From positions 372,001 to 436,000 of the forward strand of contig NZ_BMQY01000002.1 in the NCBI RefSeq assembly GCF_014648355.1: a stretch of 64,000 bases of DNA, given 5' to 3'. Shown one piece after another: positions 46,262 to 54,470 of the stretch; positions within the stretch are counted from its first letter, which is position 1, and every line of letters begins with the position of its first letter. This DNA comes from Couchioplanes azureus. GTDB taxonomy: Bacteria; Actinomycetota; Actinomycetes; Mycobacteriales; Micromonosporaceae. Under the pieces are notes generated by a model that worked only from the letters and a program-made list of their open reading frames with translations, was not told the origin of the DNA and searched no databases. A program made the position numbers and the translations under genes.

Positions 46262-46846
46262 TCACTCCCACCGGTGCGCCACGTCCACTGTGATCCTGCC
46301 GTGGCCGTCCGAGCCGGTCGAGGTGGTCACGCGGAACGGCAGCCGGGCCCGGACGCCCTGGTCGAAGGTGGTGTAGCCCTCGTAGCTGCCGGCGTACAGG
46401 ATGTCCCGCAGCGTGCTGTAGCGCACCACGTTGACCGCGTGGTCGCCGAGCCTGCGGTTGTAGGTGACCGTGCCGTCGGTCGAGTAGACCGGCGCGAGCA
46501 GGACGACCTGAAGGTGCTCCGCGCCCGCCGTGTACGGCGTGACGTCGAACCCCTCGCCACCGGTGAGCACCGCCTCGACGTACTCGACGCGGTAGCCGTT
46601 GGCCGGCCCGGTGAACTCGAAGACGGTGCGGTCGTAGCACTCCTGCCTGCTCGTCGTGACGCGCAGCAGGGAGGCCACGCTGTGGGTGCCGCCCGCCTTG
46701 GGCAGGCTTCCCCAGGTGATGCCGCAGTAGGGCGCGGCGGCCGCAACGGGCCGGTGCGTCGGGCGGGACGCGGTGGCACCCGCCGAGCCGGCCCCGGTCA
46801 GGGCCAGCAGGACGATGAGAACGGTGATGGATCGAAGACGCCGCAT
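46262..46846 (-). CDS. Secreted AMIN-like domain protein
   Basis: 194 residues from ATG 46844-46846 with signal peptide MRRLRSITVLIVLLALTG. Mature text YCGITWGSLPKAGG, SRQECYDRTVFEFTG and NGYRVEYV follows the actinobacterial AMIN-like domain, thought to bind cell-wall polymers. Two Cys probably pair. It is transcribed toward the TAT-exported gene, 128 bp away. No catalytic residues are seen. Confidence 0.65.
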   Translation of the reverse strand: MRRLRSITVLIVLLALTGAGSAGATASRPTHRPVAAAAPYCGITWGSLPKAGGTHSVASLLRVTTSRQECYDRTVFEFTGPANGYRVEYVEAVLTGGEGFDVTPYTAGAEHLQVVLLAPVYSTDGTVTYNRRLGDHAVNVVRYSTLRDILYAGSYEGYTTFDQGVRARLPFRVTTSTGSDGHGRITVDVAHRWE

Positions 46847-47177
46847 GACTGCCTCCGAGGACGATTGCGGCTGATGGTCAGGGCAGTATGAGCGCCGCCG
46901 GACCAGGTGGCGGCGTCGAGTCGGGAATCCGCGCGTCCGATCCGCCGCATGCCACTGTGGATCTTGCCTAAAGGTGCGGGATGGCACTACCGTGTCTGGC
47001 GTGACTGCCGGGTCGGCCTTGGGCCACTACCGAGTGGGGCACCCGGCCGACGCGTGATCGCCGGGCGGCCCCGAGCGCCGCCTGCTGTGCGCGTACCGCC
47101 TTCTCCGTCACACCATCGTCTTTGTCTGCGGCTCGTCGCCGCCCTTTTCTTGCTGCCCCCTTTTCAGAAAGCTGAGA
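46847..47177. other. 331-bp intergenic region with possible structured leader RNA
   Basis: Holds the divergent promoters of the AMIN-like and DDN-hemerythrin genes. On the plus strand, 47012-47051 forms a stem GTCGGCC/GGCCGAC with an inner stem GCCACT/AGTGG closing on ACCG, within a G/C-rich stretch (46985-47095) that begins CGTGTCTGGCG and is followed by GCCGGGCGG. A C/T-rich tract (about 47105-47165) follows. No reading frame here looks coding. Confidence 0.4.
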
Positions 47178-48020
47178 ATGCCGAACGACTTCAACACGCC
47201 CATCATCGAGGAGTTCCGCGCCAACCACGGCCGCGTCGGCGGCTGGTTCGCCGGCGCCCGGCTGCTGCTGCTGACCACGGTCGGCGCCCGGTCCGGCCGG
47301 CCGCACACCGCGCCCGTCGGCTACCTGCCCGACGGCGGCGACCGGGTCCTGGTCATCGCCTCGGCGGCCGGCTCGCCGCGCCACCCCGACTGGTACCACA
47401 ACCTGCTCGCCAACCCGGTCGTGACGATCGAGGACGGCGTCTTCACGTACGAGGCGACGGCGACCGTCCTGACCGGCGAGGAACGGGACCGGCTGTTCGC
47501 CCGCGCGGTCGAGGACGACCCCGGCTGGGCGGACTATCAAGCCAAGACCACCCGGGTCCTGCCGGTGGTCGCCCTCACCGAGATACCCGGCCCGCCGCGG
47601 ACGAGCGCCGGCTCGGCGGGCGGCGCGCTGCGGCTGATCCACGATGCGTTCCGCCGGGAACTGCGGCTGATCCGCGAGGAGGTGGCGAAGTCGGGACCCG
47701 TGCTCGGCGCCCAGCTCCGCGTCAACTGCCTCACCGTGTGCCGCGGCCTGCACCAGCACCACACCATGGAGGACGGGGCGATGTTCCCGGGGATCGGCCG
47801 GCAACGGCCCGACCTGGGCCCGGTGCTGGACCGGTTGCGGGCGGAGCACGAGAAGATCGCCGCGCTCCTCGCCGAGCTCCAGGAGGTGCTCGGCGACGCC
47901 GGCCTCGGTCAGCCCGAGCTCCAGGCCCGGGTCGACGAGCTCACCGCCACGCTGGTTCGCCACCTCGACTACGAGGAGCAGGAACTGATTCCCGTCCTCG
48001 ACGGAGCGCAAGCGGCCTGA
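47178..48020 (+). CDS. DDN-like nitroreductase fused to a hemerythrin domain
   Basis: 280 residues from ATG 47178. Residues 1-145 are a deazaflavin-dependent nitroreductase (DDN) type split-barrel: LLLLTTVGARSGRPHTAPVG, PDWYHNLLANPVVTIEDG. Residues 150-280 are a hemerythrin four-helix bundle with ligands at His155, HxxxE (His194-Glu198, in QHHTMEDG), AEHEKI and RHLDYEEQEL. The first domain should use F420H2 (or FAD) to reduce quinones or nitro compounds; the di-iron domain should sense or bind O2 or NO. Joining the two suggests an O2- or redox-responsive reductase. Confidence 0.85.
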   Translation: MPNDFNTPIIEEFRANHGRVGGWFAGARLLLLTTVGARSGRPHTAPVGYLPDGGDRVLVIASAAGSPRHPDWYHNLLANPVVTIEDGVFTYEATATVLTGEERDRLFARAVEDDPGWADYQAKTTRVLPVVALTEIPGPPRTSAGSAGGALRLIHDAFRRELRLIREEVAKSGPVLGAQLRVNCLTVCRGLHQHHTMEDGAMFPGIGRQRPDLGPVLDRLRAEHEKIAALLAELQEVLGDAGLGQPELQARVDELTATLVRHLDYEEQELIPVLDGAQAA

Positions 48021-48025
48021 CCCAG

Positions 48026-48061
48026 TGACGGCCGTTCACCCCTTCGGGTGAACGGCCGTCA
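48026..48061. terminator. Perfect 16-bp hairpin
   Basis: Bases 48026-48041 and 48046-48061 pair without mismatch around CTTC, 5 bp past the DDN-hemerythrin stop. The stem (TGACGGCCGTTCACCC and its complement) is the strongest in the window. Confidence 0.8.
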
Positions 48062-48137
48062 CTTCCGCGCCCGAGCGGCGTTGTGCCCACGTGAGCCCCC
48101 TCAGAGGTCCGGCCACCGCGACGTCCGCGAGCTTCGC

Positions 48138-48920
48138 ATGCTGACCGTCAGCGCGGACATCGAGACCGAGACGGTGGTCATGGCCGTACACGGAAACTGG
48201 GACCGGCGCCTCGGCGCAGAGTCGCATCGCATCCTCAACAAGTGCATGAGCGAGCATCCCGGCACGCTCATCATCGATCTGCAGGGCATGTACGACCCGC
48301 ACGCCGCCAGCCTCACCGCCTGGCTCACCGCCCGCCGGGTCGGCCAGGCGATGGATCCGCCGGTACGGGTCCTGGTGTGCGTGTCGACCGACACCGTGCT
48401 CGCGGACCGGCTGCGCCGCCTCGGCGCCCCCCGGTACCTGCCGGTGTGCGAGAACGTGGACCAGGCGCAGGCGGATGCGACCGGGCCTCCGTCGCTGGCC
48501 TACCGCCGGCGGCTGCTGCTGCCCCCGGAGGTCGAGGCCGCCGGGGCCGCCCGTGCCCTGATCACCGAGGTCTGCACCGCGTGGGAGACCCCGACGCTGC
48601 TGCACCGCGGCCGGCTGGTGATCTCCGAGATGGTGGCCAACGCCGCGCTGCACGCCCGTACGCCGATGACCGTGCTGGTCTCCCGGCGCAGCACCGGCAT
48701 CCATCTGGTGGTCGCCGACGGCGATCCACGCCTGCCCACACCACCCGCGCCGCGCGCCACGCCGGCGCCCCTGCCGCTGCCCGAGGAGATGCCGTGCGAG
48801 CCGACGGGCGGACGCGGCCTGCAGCTCGTCGACGCGGCCGCGACCGTGTGGGGCGCCCTGCCCACCCGTGACGGCAAGATGGTCTGGGCCACTCTCTACC
48901 CGTGGGCACGTCGCCGATGA
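48138..48920 (+). CDS. STAS domain fused to HATPase (anti-sigma-type regulator)
   Basis: 260 residues from ATG 48138. Residues 1-110 form an STAS-like domain (TVVMAVHGNWDRRLGAESHR, TLIIDLQGMYDPHAASL) in which the usual phosphoserine site is not clear. Residues 140-255 form an RsbW/SpoIIAB-type ATPase with N-box SEMVANAALHA and G-box GGRGLQLVDAAA. Such kinases phosphorylate STAS antagonists and bind sigma factors. The stop overlaps the next ATG (ATGA), linking it with a separate STAS protein. No sigma-B/F-type factor is near. Confidence 0.78.
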   Translation: MLTVSADIETETVVMAVHGNWDRRLGAESHRILNKCMSEHPGTLIIDLQGMYDPHAASLTAWLTARRVGQAMDPPVRVLVCVSTDTVLADRLRRLGAPRYLPVCENVDQAQADATGPPSLAYRRRLLLPPEVEAAGAARALITEVCTAWETPTLLHRGRLVISEMVANAALHARTPMTVLVSRRSTGIHLVVADGDPRLPTPPAPRATPAPLPLPEEMPCEPTGGRGLQLVDAAATVWGALPTRDGKMVWATLYPWARRR

Positions 48921-49282
48921 CGAGCATCAGCCACTGCTTCGCGACCGTTCCGCCCTCTCCCCGGATCACGGTCGTCTCCGACCCGGTGCACGGGCGGCTG
49001 ACGATCGCCCTGGAAGGCGATCTCGACTGCGCCACCGCGCCGGCGCTGTCGTCCCGGATGCGGATGATCCTCGACCGCCGCCCGGTCCGGCAGGTGGTCA
49101 TCGACGTCGCGGGCCTCGAGTTCTGCGACATCGCGGGCGCGCGCATGTTCCTGCAGCTGAGGCAGGTCGTGCTCGGCCAGGGGGCGGCGTTCTGCCTGCG
49201 CCGCCCCCGCGCCCACATCCGATGGCTCCTGCATCATCTCGACGCCGGCCACCTGATCGAGCCGGTCGGGGAACCCGGCTAG
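48917..49282 (+). CDS. STAS-domain anti-anti-sigma-type protein lacking the phosphoserine
   Basis: 121 residues from ATG 48917, coupled (ATGA) to the HATPase gene; GTG 48902 is an upstream alternative. STAS fold: RLTIALEGDLDCATAPALSS, RQVVIDVAGLEFCDIAGARM. Where SpoIIAA-type proteins have Asp-Ser-Ser-Gly, this has Asp-Ile-Ala-Gly, so it cannot be phosphorylated at the normal position. It may act as a constitutive or differently controlled partner. The stop overlaps the convergent RtcB gene by 4 nt. Confidence 0.8.
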   Translation: MTSISHCFATVPPSPRITVVSDPVHGRLTIALEGDLDCATAPALSSRMRMILDRRPVRQVVIDVAGLEFCDIAGARMFLQLRQVVLGQGAAFCLRRPRAHIRWLLHHLDAGHLIEPVGEPG

Positions 49283-50433
49283 CGCCGCCCGGCCGGGCGG
49301 CGGTCGTGCCGGCGGTCGCGGGGCGCCGCGGCGGCCGTCTTGTACGTGACCAGCGGGACGGTCGTGGCCACCGGGGTGGCCAGGCCGTGCTCGGTGAGGT
49401 CGGTGACGACCTGTTCGATGCGCTTGTACGCGGTCGGCGCCTCCTCGAACAGCAGCTGCCGGTCGCCGCAGACCACCACCGAACCGACCGGTGTGCGGCG
49501 CAGCTCCTCGACGGTGTGCTTGGCCTTGCCCCGGCGCAGCGCGTCCGCGCGCGACATCTTGCGGCCGGCGCCGTGGGCGACGGAGTAGCCGGCCTCCGGC
49601 CCGGCGTGGGTCGCCACCAGGTAGGAATGCGTGCCCCGGGTGCCGGCGACGAGCACGTCACGGCCGTCGCCGCGGGCGGCTCCCTTGCGGTGCAGGTAGC
49701 CGCCGTCGCGGATCTCCACCGAGTTGTGGCACTCGTCGACGATCGGCGCGGCGGGCTCGGCGCCGAGGGCGTGGGCGATCCGGGCGGCCATCAGCCGCCG
49801 GTTGAGCGACCCCCACCGGACGGCCTCGTCGTGGCGCGCCAGGTAGGCGGCGGGGTCGGGGGCCGGGCCCGCGCCGTGGACCTCGGTGTGGTCGCGCAGG
49901 ATGCGCTCACCCAGGCCGCGGGAACCGCTGTGCACGACGAGGACCAGGTCGCCGAGGGCGAGCCCGAGACGGCCGGCGTGGACCGGCTCGAGGACGGCGT
50001 CGACGCGGGCCAGCTCGGCGAAGTGGTTGCCGCGGCCGACCGTGCCCAGGCCCTCGCGGTGTTCCGCCGGGACGTCGCCGGGCACCGCCGCCCAGGCCGG
50101 GTCGCCGGGATCCGGCGTCCGGTCGAGGTCCGGGAAGCGGGCCGCCAGCTTCTCGGGTACGGCGCGCTTGAGCTTGATCGGGAACACCGCCACGCCGCAC
50201 CCGATGTCGGAGCCGACCAGGAACGGGTACAGCACGGTCGAGGCCATGGCGGCCCCGATCGGCGCGCCCTTGCCGGGATGCAGGTCGGGCATCCCGGCGA
50301 CGTGGATCATGCCGGCGAGGGCGGCCACCTGGTGGCACTGCGCCACGGCGTCGGACTCGATCCAGCTCGACGGGGATGCGAACACGGTGACCGTGGCGCG
50401 GGCGGACTGCGGCAGGGACTCCTGCTGAGACAA
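49279..50433 (-). CDS. rtcB: RtcB-type RNA ligase
   Basis: 384 residues from TTG 50431-50433, supported by AGGAG 8 nt upstream. RtcB signatures: MPDLHPGKGAPIGAA, GSDIGCGV with metal-site Cys79, GTVGRGNHFAEL, VHSGSRGLG, and SVAHGAGRKMSR with the guanylylated His287. The enzyme joins RNA 2',3'-cyclic phosphate or 3'-phosphate ends to 5'-OH ends using GTP. No archease, RtcA or PrfH gene is adjacent. It may heal RNAs cut by toxins, but this is not shown. Confidence 0.92.
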   Translation of the reverse strand: MSQQESLPQSARATVTVFASPSSWIESDAVAQCHQVAALAGMIHVAGMPDLHPGKGAPIGAAMASTVLYPFLVGSDIGCGVAVFPIKLKRAVPEKLAARFPDLDRTPDPGDPAWAAVPGDVPAEHREGLGTVGRGNHFAELARVDAVLEPVHAGRLGLALGDLVLVVHSGSRGLGERILRDHTEVHGAGPAPDPAAYLARHDEAVRWGSLNRRLMAARIAHALGAEPAAPIVDECHNSVEIRDGGYLHRKGAARGDGRDVLVAGTRGTHSYLVATHAGPEAGYSVAHGAGRKMSRADALRRGKAKHTVEELRRTPVGSVVVCGDRQLLFEEAPTAYKRIEQVVTDLTEHGLATPVATTVPLVTYKTAAAAPRDRRHDRRPAGRR

Positions 50434-50559
50434 GGACGTTTCTCCTACGGACGGGTAGCTGGGTGAAGGGCGGAAGGCGGTCCGTCAGAACGTCATGATC
50501 ACTACCTTGGAGTAACCACCCGGGCTCGGCAACGGAATTCCGGCGGTGGTGCCAATCTG

Positions 50560-50586
50560 TCAAGTAGGCCGGGGCTTTGACGATGA
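50560..50586 (+). promoter_or_regulatory. WhiG/FliA-like promoter before a chemoreceptor
   Basis: TCAA (50560-50563), 15-bp spacer, GACGATGA (50579-50586) compares with the flagellar-sigma consensus TAAA-N15-GCCGATAA: spacing exact, -10 matches 6 of 8. It lies 52 bp before the GTG of the MCP gene. Confidence 0.55.
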
Positions 50587-50638
50587 ATCCGGCACCAGCG
50601 GCCTGCTCCGGGCCGCCGGACCACCGACAGGAGCCGCC

Positions 50639-52405
50639 GTGACGAGCGCTGCCGTGCCCGCTGAGCCCGTTGAGCCCACCGAGCCCGTTGAGCCGGCGGA
50701 GCGCGCCGAGCCGACGTCGCACCGCCGGCGTCCGCGGTTCCAGCTCCGCTTCGGCCGAAGGCCCGGATCTGCCCGGGGTGCGCTGGGCGGCGGAGCCGCC
50801 CGGCCGAAGCGGTTCGTGCCGCGCCGGTTCGGCGACCTGCCCACCGGCGTCAAGATCCTGACCGCGGTGGGTACGGCGGCGCTCGTGGCCCTCACCGTCG
50901 GCCTGGTCGGCATGCACGCGCTGGCCGGGGTGAGCGAGGCGGCGCAGCGCATCCACAGCCGCAACGTCGTCGCGGTGACCGCCATCGGCGAGGTCCGTGC
51001 CGCGCTCGTCCAGGCGCAGGTCAACGTCGCGAACCAGGCGCTGGCCCCGTCGCCCGACGCGAAGATGGCCTTCCGGGACGCCTTCCTGGCCGACGTCCGG
51101 GCGTTCAACGAGGCCCTGACGGCGTACCAGGAGAGCCAGCCGGGCAGCAACACCAAGACCGTCGGCGACCTGCAGACCAAGTGGCAGGCCTACACCCGCC
51201 TGGTCGAGTCCGACCTGATGTCGATCAGCGAGAACCAGGACGTCGAGGCCTGGACGAAGGTCCGGGACACCCAGGTGGTGCCGCTCATGTCCGAGATCAC
51301 CGCCAAGGTCGACAAGCTGGTCGCCGTGGAGACCGCCGACGCCGCCCAGGCCGCCGCGTCGGCGCAGCAGGAGTACGAGTCCAGCCGTGCGTTGTCGATG
51401 GCACTGCTGATCGGCGGCGTCCTGGCCGCCGCCCTCGCCGGGGTGCTGGTCTCCCGCAACATCGTCCGCTCGCTGGCCCGCGTCGAGGAGGTCTGCAACG
51501 CGCTCGCCGACGGGGACCTGACCCACACCAGCGGCCTGACCGCCCGCGACGAGCCCGGCCGCATGGGCCGGGCGCTGGACACGGCCGTCACCCGGCTGCG
51601 CGAGACGGTATCCACCATCGACGGCTCGGCGGTCTCGCTGGCCGGCGCGTCCGAGGAGATGTCGCACACCGCCCGCCAGATCGCCGAGTCGGCGCAGGAG
51701 ACCTCGCGCCAGGCGCAGATCGTCTCGGAGTCGGCGGAGCAGGTGTCCTTCAGCGTGATGACCGTGTCCGGCGGCGGCGGGGAGATGGCCGCCTCGATCC
51801 AGGAGATCGCCGTGAACGCGGCGCAGGCGGCGCAGGTGGCTCAGGAGGCGGTCGAGGCGGCGACCACCACCTCGGCCACGATGAACCAGCTCGGCGCGTC
51901 GTCGGCGGAGATCGGGGACGTGGTCAAGGTGATCACCGCGATCGCCGGGCAGACCAACCTGCTCGCGCTCAACGCGACCATCGAGGCGGCCCGGGCGGGC
52001 GAGGCCGGCAAGGGCTTCGCGGTCGTGGCGGCCGAGGTCAAGGACCTGGCCCAGGAGACGGCCCGGGCCACCGAGGAGATCTCCCGCCGGGTCCAGGCGA
52101 TCCAGGCCGACGCGAGCGGCGCGGTCACGGCGATCGAGACCATCACCGACGTCATCACCCGGATCAGCGACTTCCAGACCACCATCGCCTCGGCCGTGGA
52201 GGAACAGACCGCGACCACGGCGGAGATGAACCGCAGCATCGGCGAGGCGGCCTCCGGCACCGAGGACATCTCCCGCACCATCCACGGCGTCGCCGCGTCC
52301 GCGCGTACCACCAGCGAGGGCATCACGGAGACCCAGCAGGCCACCGCCGAGCTGGCCCGCATGTCGGGCGAGCTGACCGGCCTGGTCTCCCGCTTCCGCT
52401 ACTGA
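50639..52405 (+). CDS. Methyl-accepting chemotaxis protein
   Basis: 588 residues from GTG 50639 (AGGAG 6 nt upstream). A long N-terminal cytosolic stretch with [12 protein letters not shown] repeats and a basic patch precedes helix 1 ([20 protein letters not shown]). A helical-bundle sensor (about 115-255), helix 2 ([20 protein letters not shown]), HAMP and an MCP signalling domain follow; the tip reads [20 protein letters not shown]. It should signal to a CheA kinase not in the window. Its promoter looks WhiG/FliA-like, suggesting expression in motile cells. Confidence 0.9.
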   Translation: MTSAAVPAEPVEPTEPVEPAERAEPTSHRRRPRFQLRFGRRPGSARGALGGGAARPKRFVPRRFGDLPTGVKILTAVGTAALVALTVGLVGMHALAGVSEAAQRIHSRNVVAVTAIGEVRAALVQAQVNVANQALAPSPDAKMAFRDAFLADVRAFNEALTAYQESQPGSNTKTVGDLQTKWQAYTRLVESDLMSISENQDVEAWTKVRDTQVVPLMSEITAKVDKLVAVETADAAQAAASAQQEYESSRALSMALLIGGVLAAALAGVLVSRNIVRSLARVEEVCNALADGDLTHTSGLTARDEPGRMGRALDTAVTRLRETVSTIDGSAVSLAGASEEMSHTARQIAESAQETSRQAQIVSESAEQVSFSVMTVSGGGGEMAASIQEIAVNAAQAAQVAQEAVEAATTTSATMNQLGASSAEIGDVVKVITAIAGQTNLLALNATIEAARAGEAGKGFAVVAAEVKDLAQETARATEEISRRVQAIQADASGAVTAIETITDVITRISDFQTTIASAVEEQTATTAEMNRSIGEAASGTEDISRTIHGVAASARTTSEGITETQQATAELARMSGELTGLVSRFRY

Positions 52406-52412
52406 CCGGGAC

Positions 52413-52444
52413 GGCCGCTGCTGCCCGCCCGGGCGGCAGCGGCC
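52413..52444 (+). terminator. 15-bp hairpin after the chemoreceptor gene
   Basis: GGCCGCTGC/GCAGCGGCC, a T-G wobble and GCCCG/CGGGC around a 2-base C loop, 7 bp past the stop; no U-tract. Confidence 0.65.
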
Positions 52445-52487
52445 ACAACCGGGCCGATCCGGGCACGATACGTGTCAGGCTGAGGTC

Positions 52488-53267
52488 ATGAGCTCCACGC
52501 TCGCCGGGCCGATCTTCACGGAGTGGTACTGGGGCCCGATCTTCCTCGCGATCGTCCTGGTCCCGCTGGGCTTGGCCACCGGCGCGGCCATCACGCTCCT
52601 GTACGGGCTGTTCCACCTGGTCCGCAAGGCCGTCCGGCCGGAGGCGGCGCACCGGTTCGTCACGCGACGGAAGGTCGTCGCCCTGCTCCTGCTGATCCCG
52701 CTGATCGACATCCCGGCCTATCTCCAGTACGGCTACGTCAGCAAGCACGAGTCCGACCCGGTGTCGTACCCGTGCGAGCGGATCCTCTGTCTCGACAACC
52801 ACTTCCCGGTGACCATCCCGGCCTCCGAGGTCGACACCGGTGACATCGACTTCACGGTCTACCTGCCCGATCCGCCACCCCGCGGGTTCGAGCAGCGCTT
52901 CCTGGAGCTCGATCCGCCCCGGAAGCCCCTGGGCGCGGACTTCGTCCGCGGCCAGCCGTCCATCCTGGTCACCTATGTGCGGGACTCCCCCGCGTTCGCG
53001 CTGCTGGAGGCGCGACTGGGACCCGACGGGCGGGTGCGGCTCGACTCCAGGTTCGGCGCCGCACAGCGAACCCCGGCGGGCCGGCCCGTGTACCAGAGTG
53101 GCAACACCCTCGCGGCGGCCGTCGTCGGGGACACGGTGGTCCTCATCAGCAACTACTACATCCGCGGCGGGTATCCGCTCCCGCCCGAACTGTCGGCGTT
53201 GGTGGACTCCCTGCGCGAAACGCCGGTGGACGAGCTCGTCTTCAAGCCCAAGGGACGCCCACGGTAG
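52488..53267 (+). CDS. Two-helix membrane protein, hypothetical
   Basis: 259 residues from ATG 52488. Helices near residues 13-45 (WGPIFLAIVLVPLGLATGAA) and 64-82 (VVALLLLIPLIDIPAYL) precede an exported domain with a Cys pair (PCERILCLD) and beta text (FTVYLPDPPPRGFEQRFLEL). No family is recognised. It is convergent with the next gene (13 bp gap), so they do not form an operon. Confidence 0.65.
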   Translation: MSSTLAGPIFTEWYWGPIFLAIVLVPLGLATGAAITLLYGLFHLVRKAVRPEAAHRFVTRRKVVALLLLIPLIDIPAYLQYGYVSKHESDPVSYPCERILCLDNHFPVTIPASEVDTGDIDFTVYLPDPPPRGFEQRFLELDPPRKPLGADFVRGQPSILVTYVRDSPAFALLEARLGPDGRVRLDSRFGAAQRTPAGRPVYQSGNTLAAAVVGDTVVLISNYYIRGGYPLPPELSALVDSLRETPVDELVFKPKGRPR

Positions 53268-53280
53268 CCACGCCCGCCGC

Positions 53281-54390
53281 TCACTTCCGAGGGGTGTGGG
53301 TCGCGGTGGGACCGCCCGGCGACGACGAAGGCGCCGGGGTGGACGGCGCAACGGTCGGCAGGCGCCGCAGCCGGCGGGCGGCCACGCCTGCCAGCAGGGC
53401 ACCGACGCCGGCCACCACCGCACACTGAATGACGCCCACCGTGGCCAGCGCGGCGTTGTCCGCCGTGGGGACGGCGAAGCCGAGGTAGTCGAGCAACGTC
53501 GTCAGGCGCAGGCCGAGCACGGCCGGGACGAGCAGCGCCAGCGCCAGCGGCCAGGTGGGCGCGCGCCGCCGCGACGGTCGCGCGGCGACCAGATGCACGA
53601 CGGCGGCCGCGGTCAGCGCGGCGCACCACAGACCGGGCCAGTCGGCCAGGGCCTGCGCCAGCAGTTCCCGGCCGGGCACCGGTTGCGCCGCCAGCAGCGC
53701 GGCGAACGTGGCCGCGCCGCCGACGGGCAGCGCGACCAGCCACGGCCGGGCCCGCACCGGCGGGGACTGCGGGCCGAAGGCGGCCAGAGCCAGCACCGGG
53801 ACGGCGTCGAAGAGCAGCCAGTACACCTGCGTCAGGGTGAACCCGGGTACGCCGTCCACCAGCCCGACCACGCTGGAGATCAAGACGGGGACGAAGGCGA
53901 CGACGGCGAGGTTCCGGGCCGCGCGGCGGTGGCCGTGGACGGCCGACAGGTACGCCGGCAGCCACAGCAGCCCGGTCAGGCTCCACAACGCCAGCCAACG
54001 GTCGGTGAACCCGGCCGGTTCGGCGTCGGGCAGGCGCATCAGGCCCGGCAGCTGCCCGGCGATCCACACCATGAACAGCACGCCGACCAGCGCGCCGATC
54101 GCGTGCGCCAGCAGACCGATCAGCGCGACCCGGCGCACCGCCTCGCCCCAGGCGAACGGACGGGGGGCGGCGCCGACCCCGCCCAGCCGCAGACGCAGCG
54201 CCAACGCCGCGACACTGGCCACCTCGGCCCGGCTCGGCACACCGATCTCCACGCCCTCGGGATCGTCCGGGTCGGCGGCATGGGCCGCCTGCAGGAAGGA
54301 GGCGACCATGTCCTCCTCCCACGCCTGCCGGTAGTCAGCCGGCAGCAGCCGCAGCACCCGGCGATACCGCTCTTCCAGCAAACTGGTCAT
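53281..54390 (-). CDS. Multi-helix membrane protein with N-terminal HAAS-like segment
   Basis: 369 residues from ATG 54388-54390 (GGAGG upstream). The N-terminus (MTSLLEERYRRVLRLLPADY) resembles the HAAS domain of membrane proteins that pair with PadR regulators. At least eight hydrophobic helices follow, and the tail is Pro/Ser/Thr-rich (APSTPAPSSSPGGPTATHT). The partner PadR gene is missing from this place. A PadR-like dyad (54450-54470) lies 60 bp upstream, within an A/T-rich patch. Confidence 0.65.
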   Translation of the reverse strand: MTSLLEERYRRVLRLLPADYRQAWEEDMVASFLQAAHAADPDDPEGVEIGVPSRAEVASVAALALRLRLGGVGAAPRPFAWGEAVRRVALIGLLAHAIGALVGVLFMVWIAGQLPGLMRLPDAEPAGFTDRWLALWSLTGLLWLPAYLSAVHGHRRAARNLAVVAFVPVLISSVVGLVDGVPGFTLTQVYWLLFDAVPVLALAAFGPQSPPVRARPWLVALPVGGAATFAALLAAQPVPGRELLAQALADWPGLWCAALTAAAVVHLVAARPSRRRAPTWPLALALLVPAVLGLRLTTLLDYLGFAVPTADNAALATVGVIQCAVVAGVGALLAGVAARRLRRLPTVAPSTPAPSSSPGGPTATHTPRK

Positions 54391-54449
54391 CCCGACCTCC
54401 GGCAGGTACGGACCGGTGTGCAGCAAGCCGCCGACGCGGCCACCGCCCA

Positions 54450-54470
54450 ATATACTGCTAGGCAAGATAT
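54450..54470. promoter_or_regulatory. Imperfect A/T-rich dyad, PadR-like
   Basis: ATATACTGCT and its opposite half ATATCTTGCC (minus strand) match at 7 of 10 positions in otherwise G/C-rich DNA. It lies between the HSL-like hydrolase stop and the HAAS-like gene. Confidence 0.35.

Noticed and set aside
46985..47095. Confident call of a ZTP riboswitch
   Set aside because: Similarity is only in order of stems. Conserved loop bases could not be matched and the downstream gene is not a one-carbon or purine gene.
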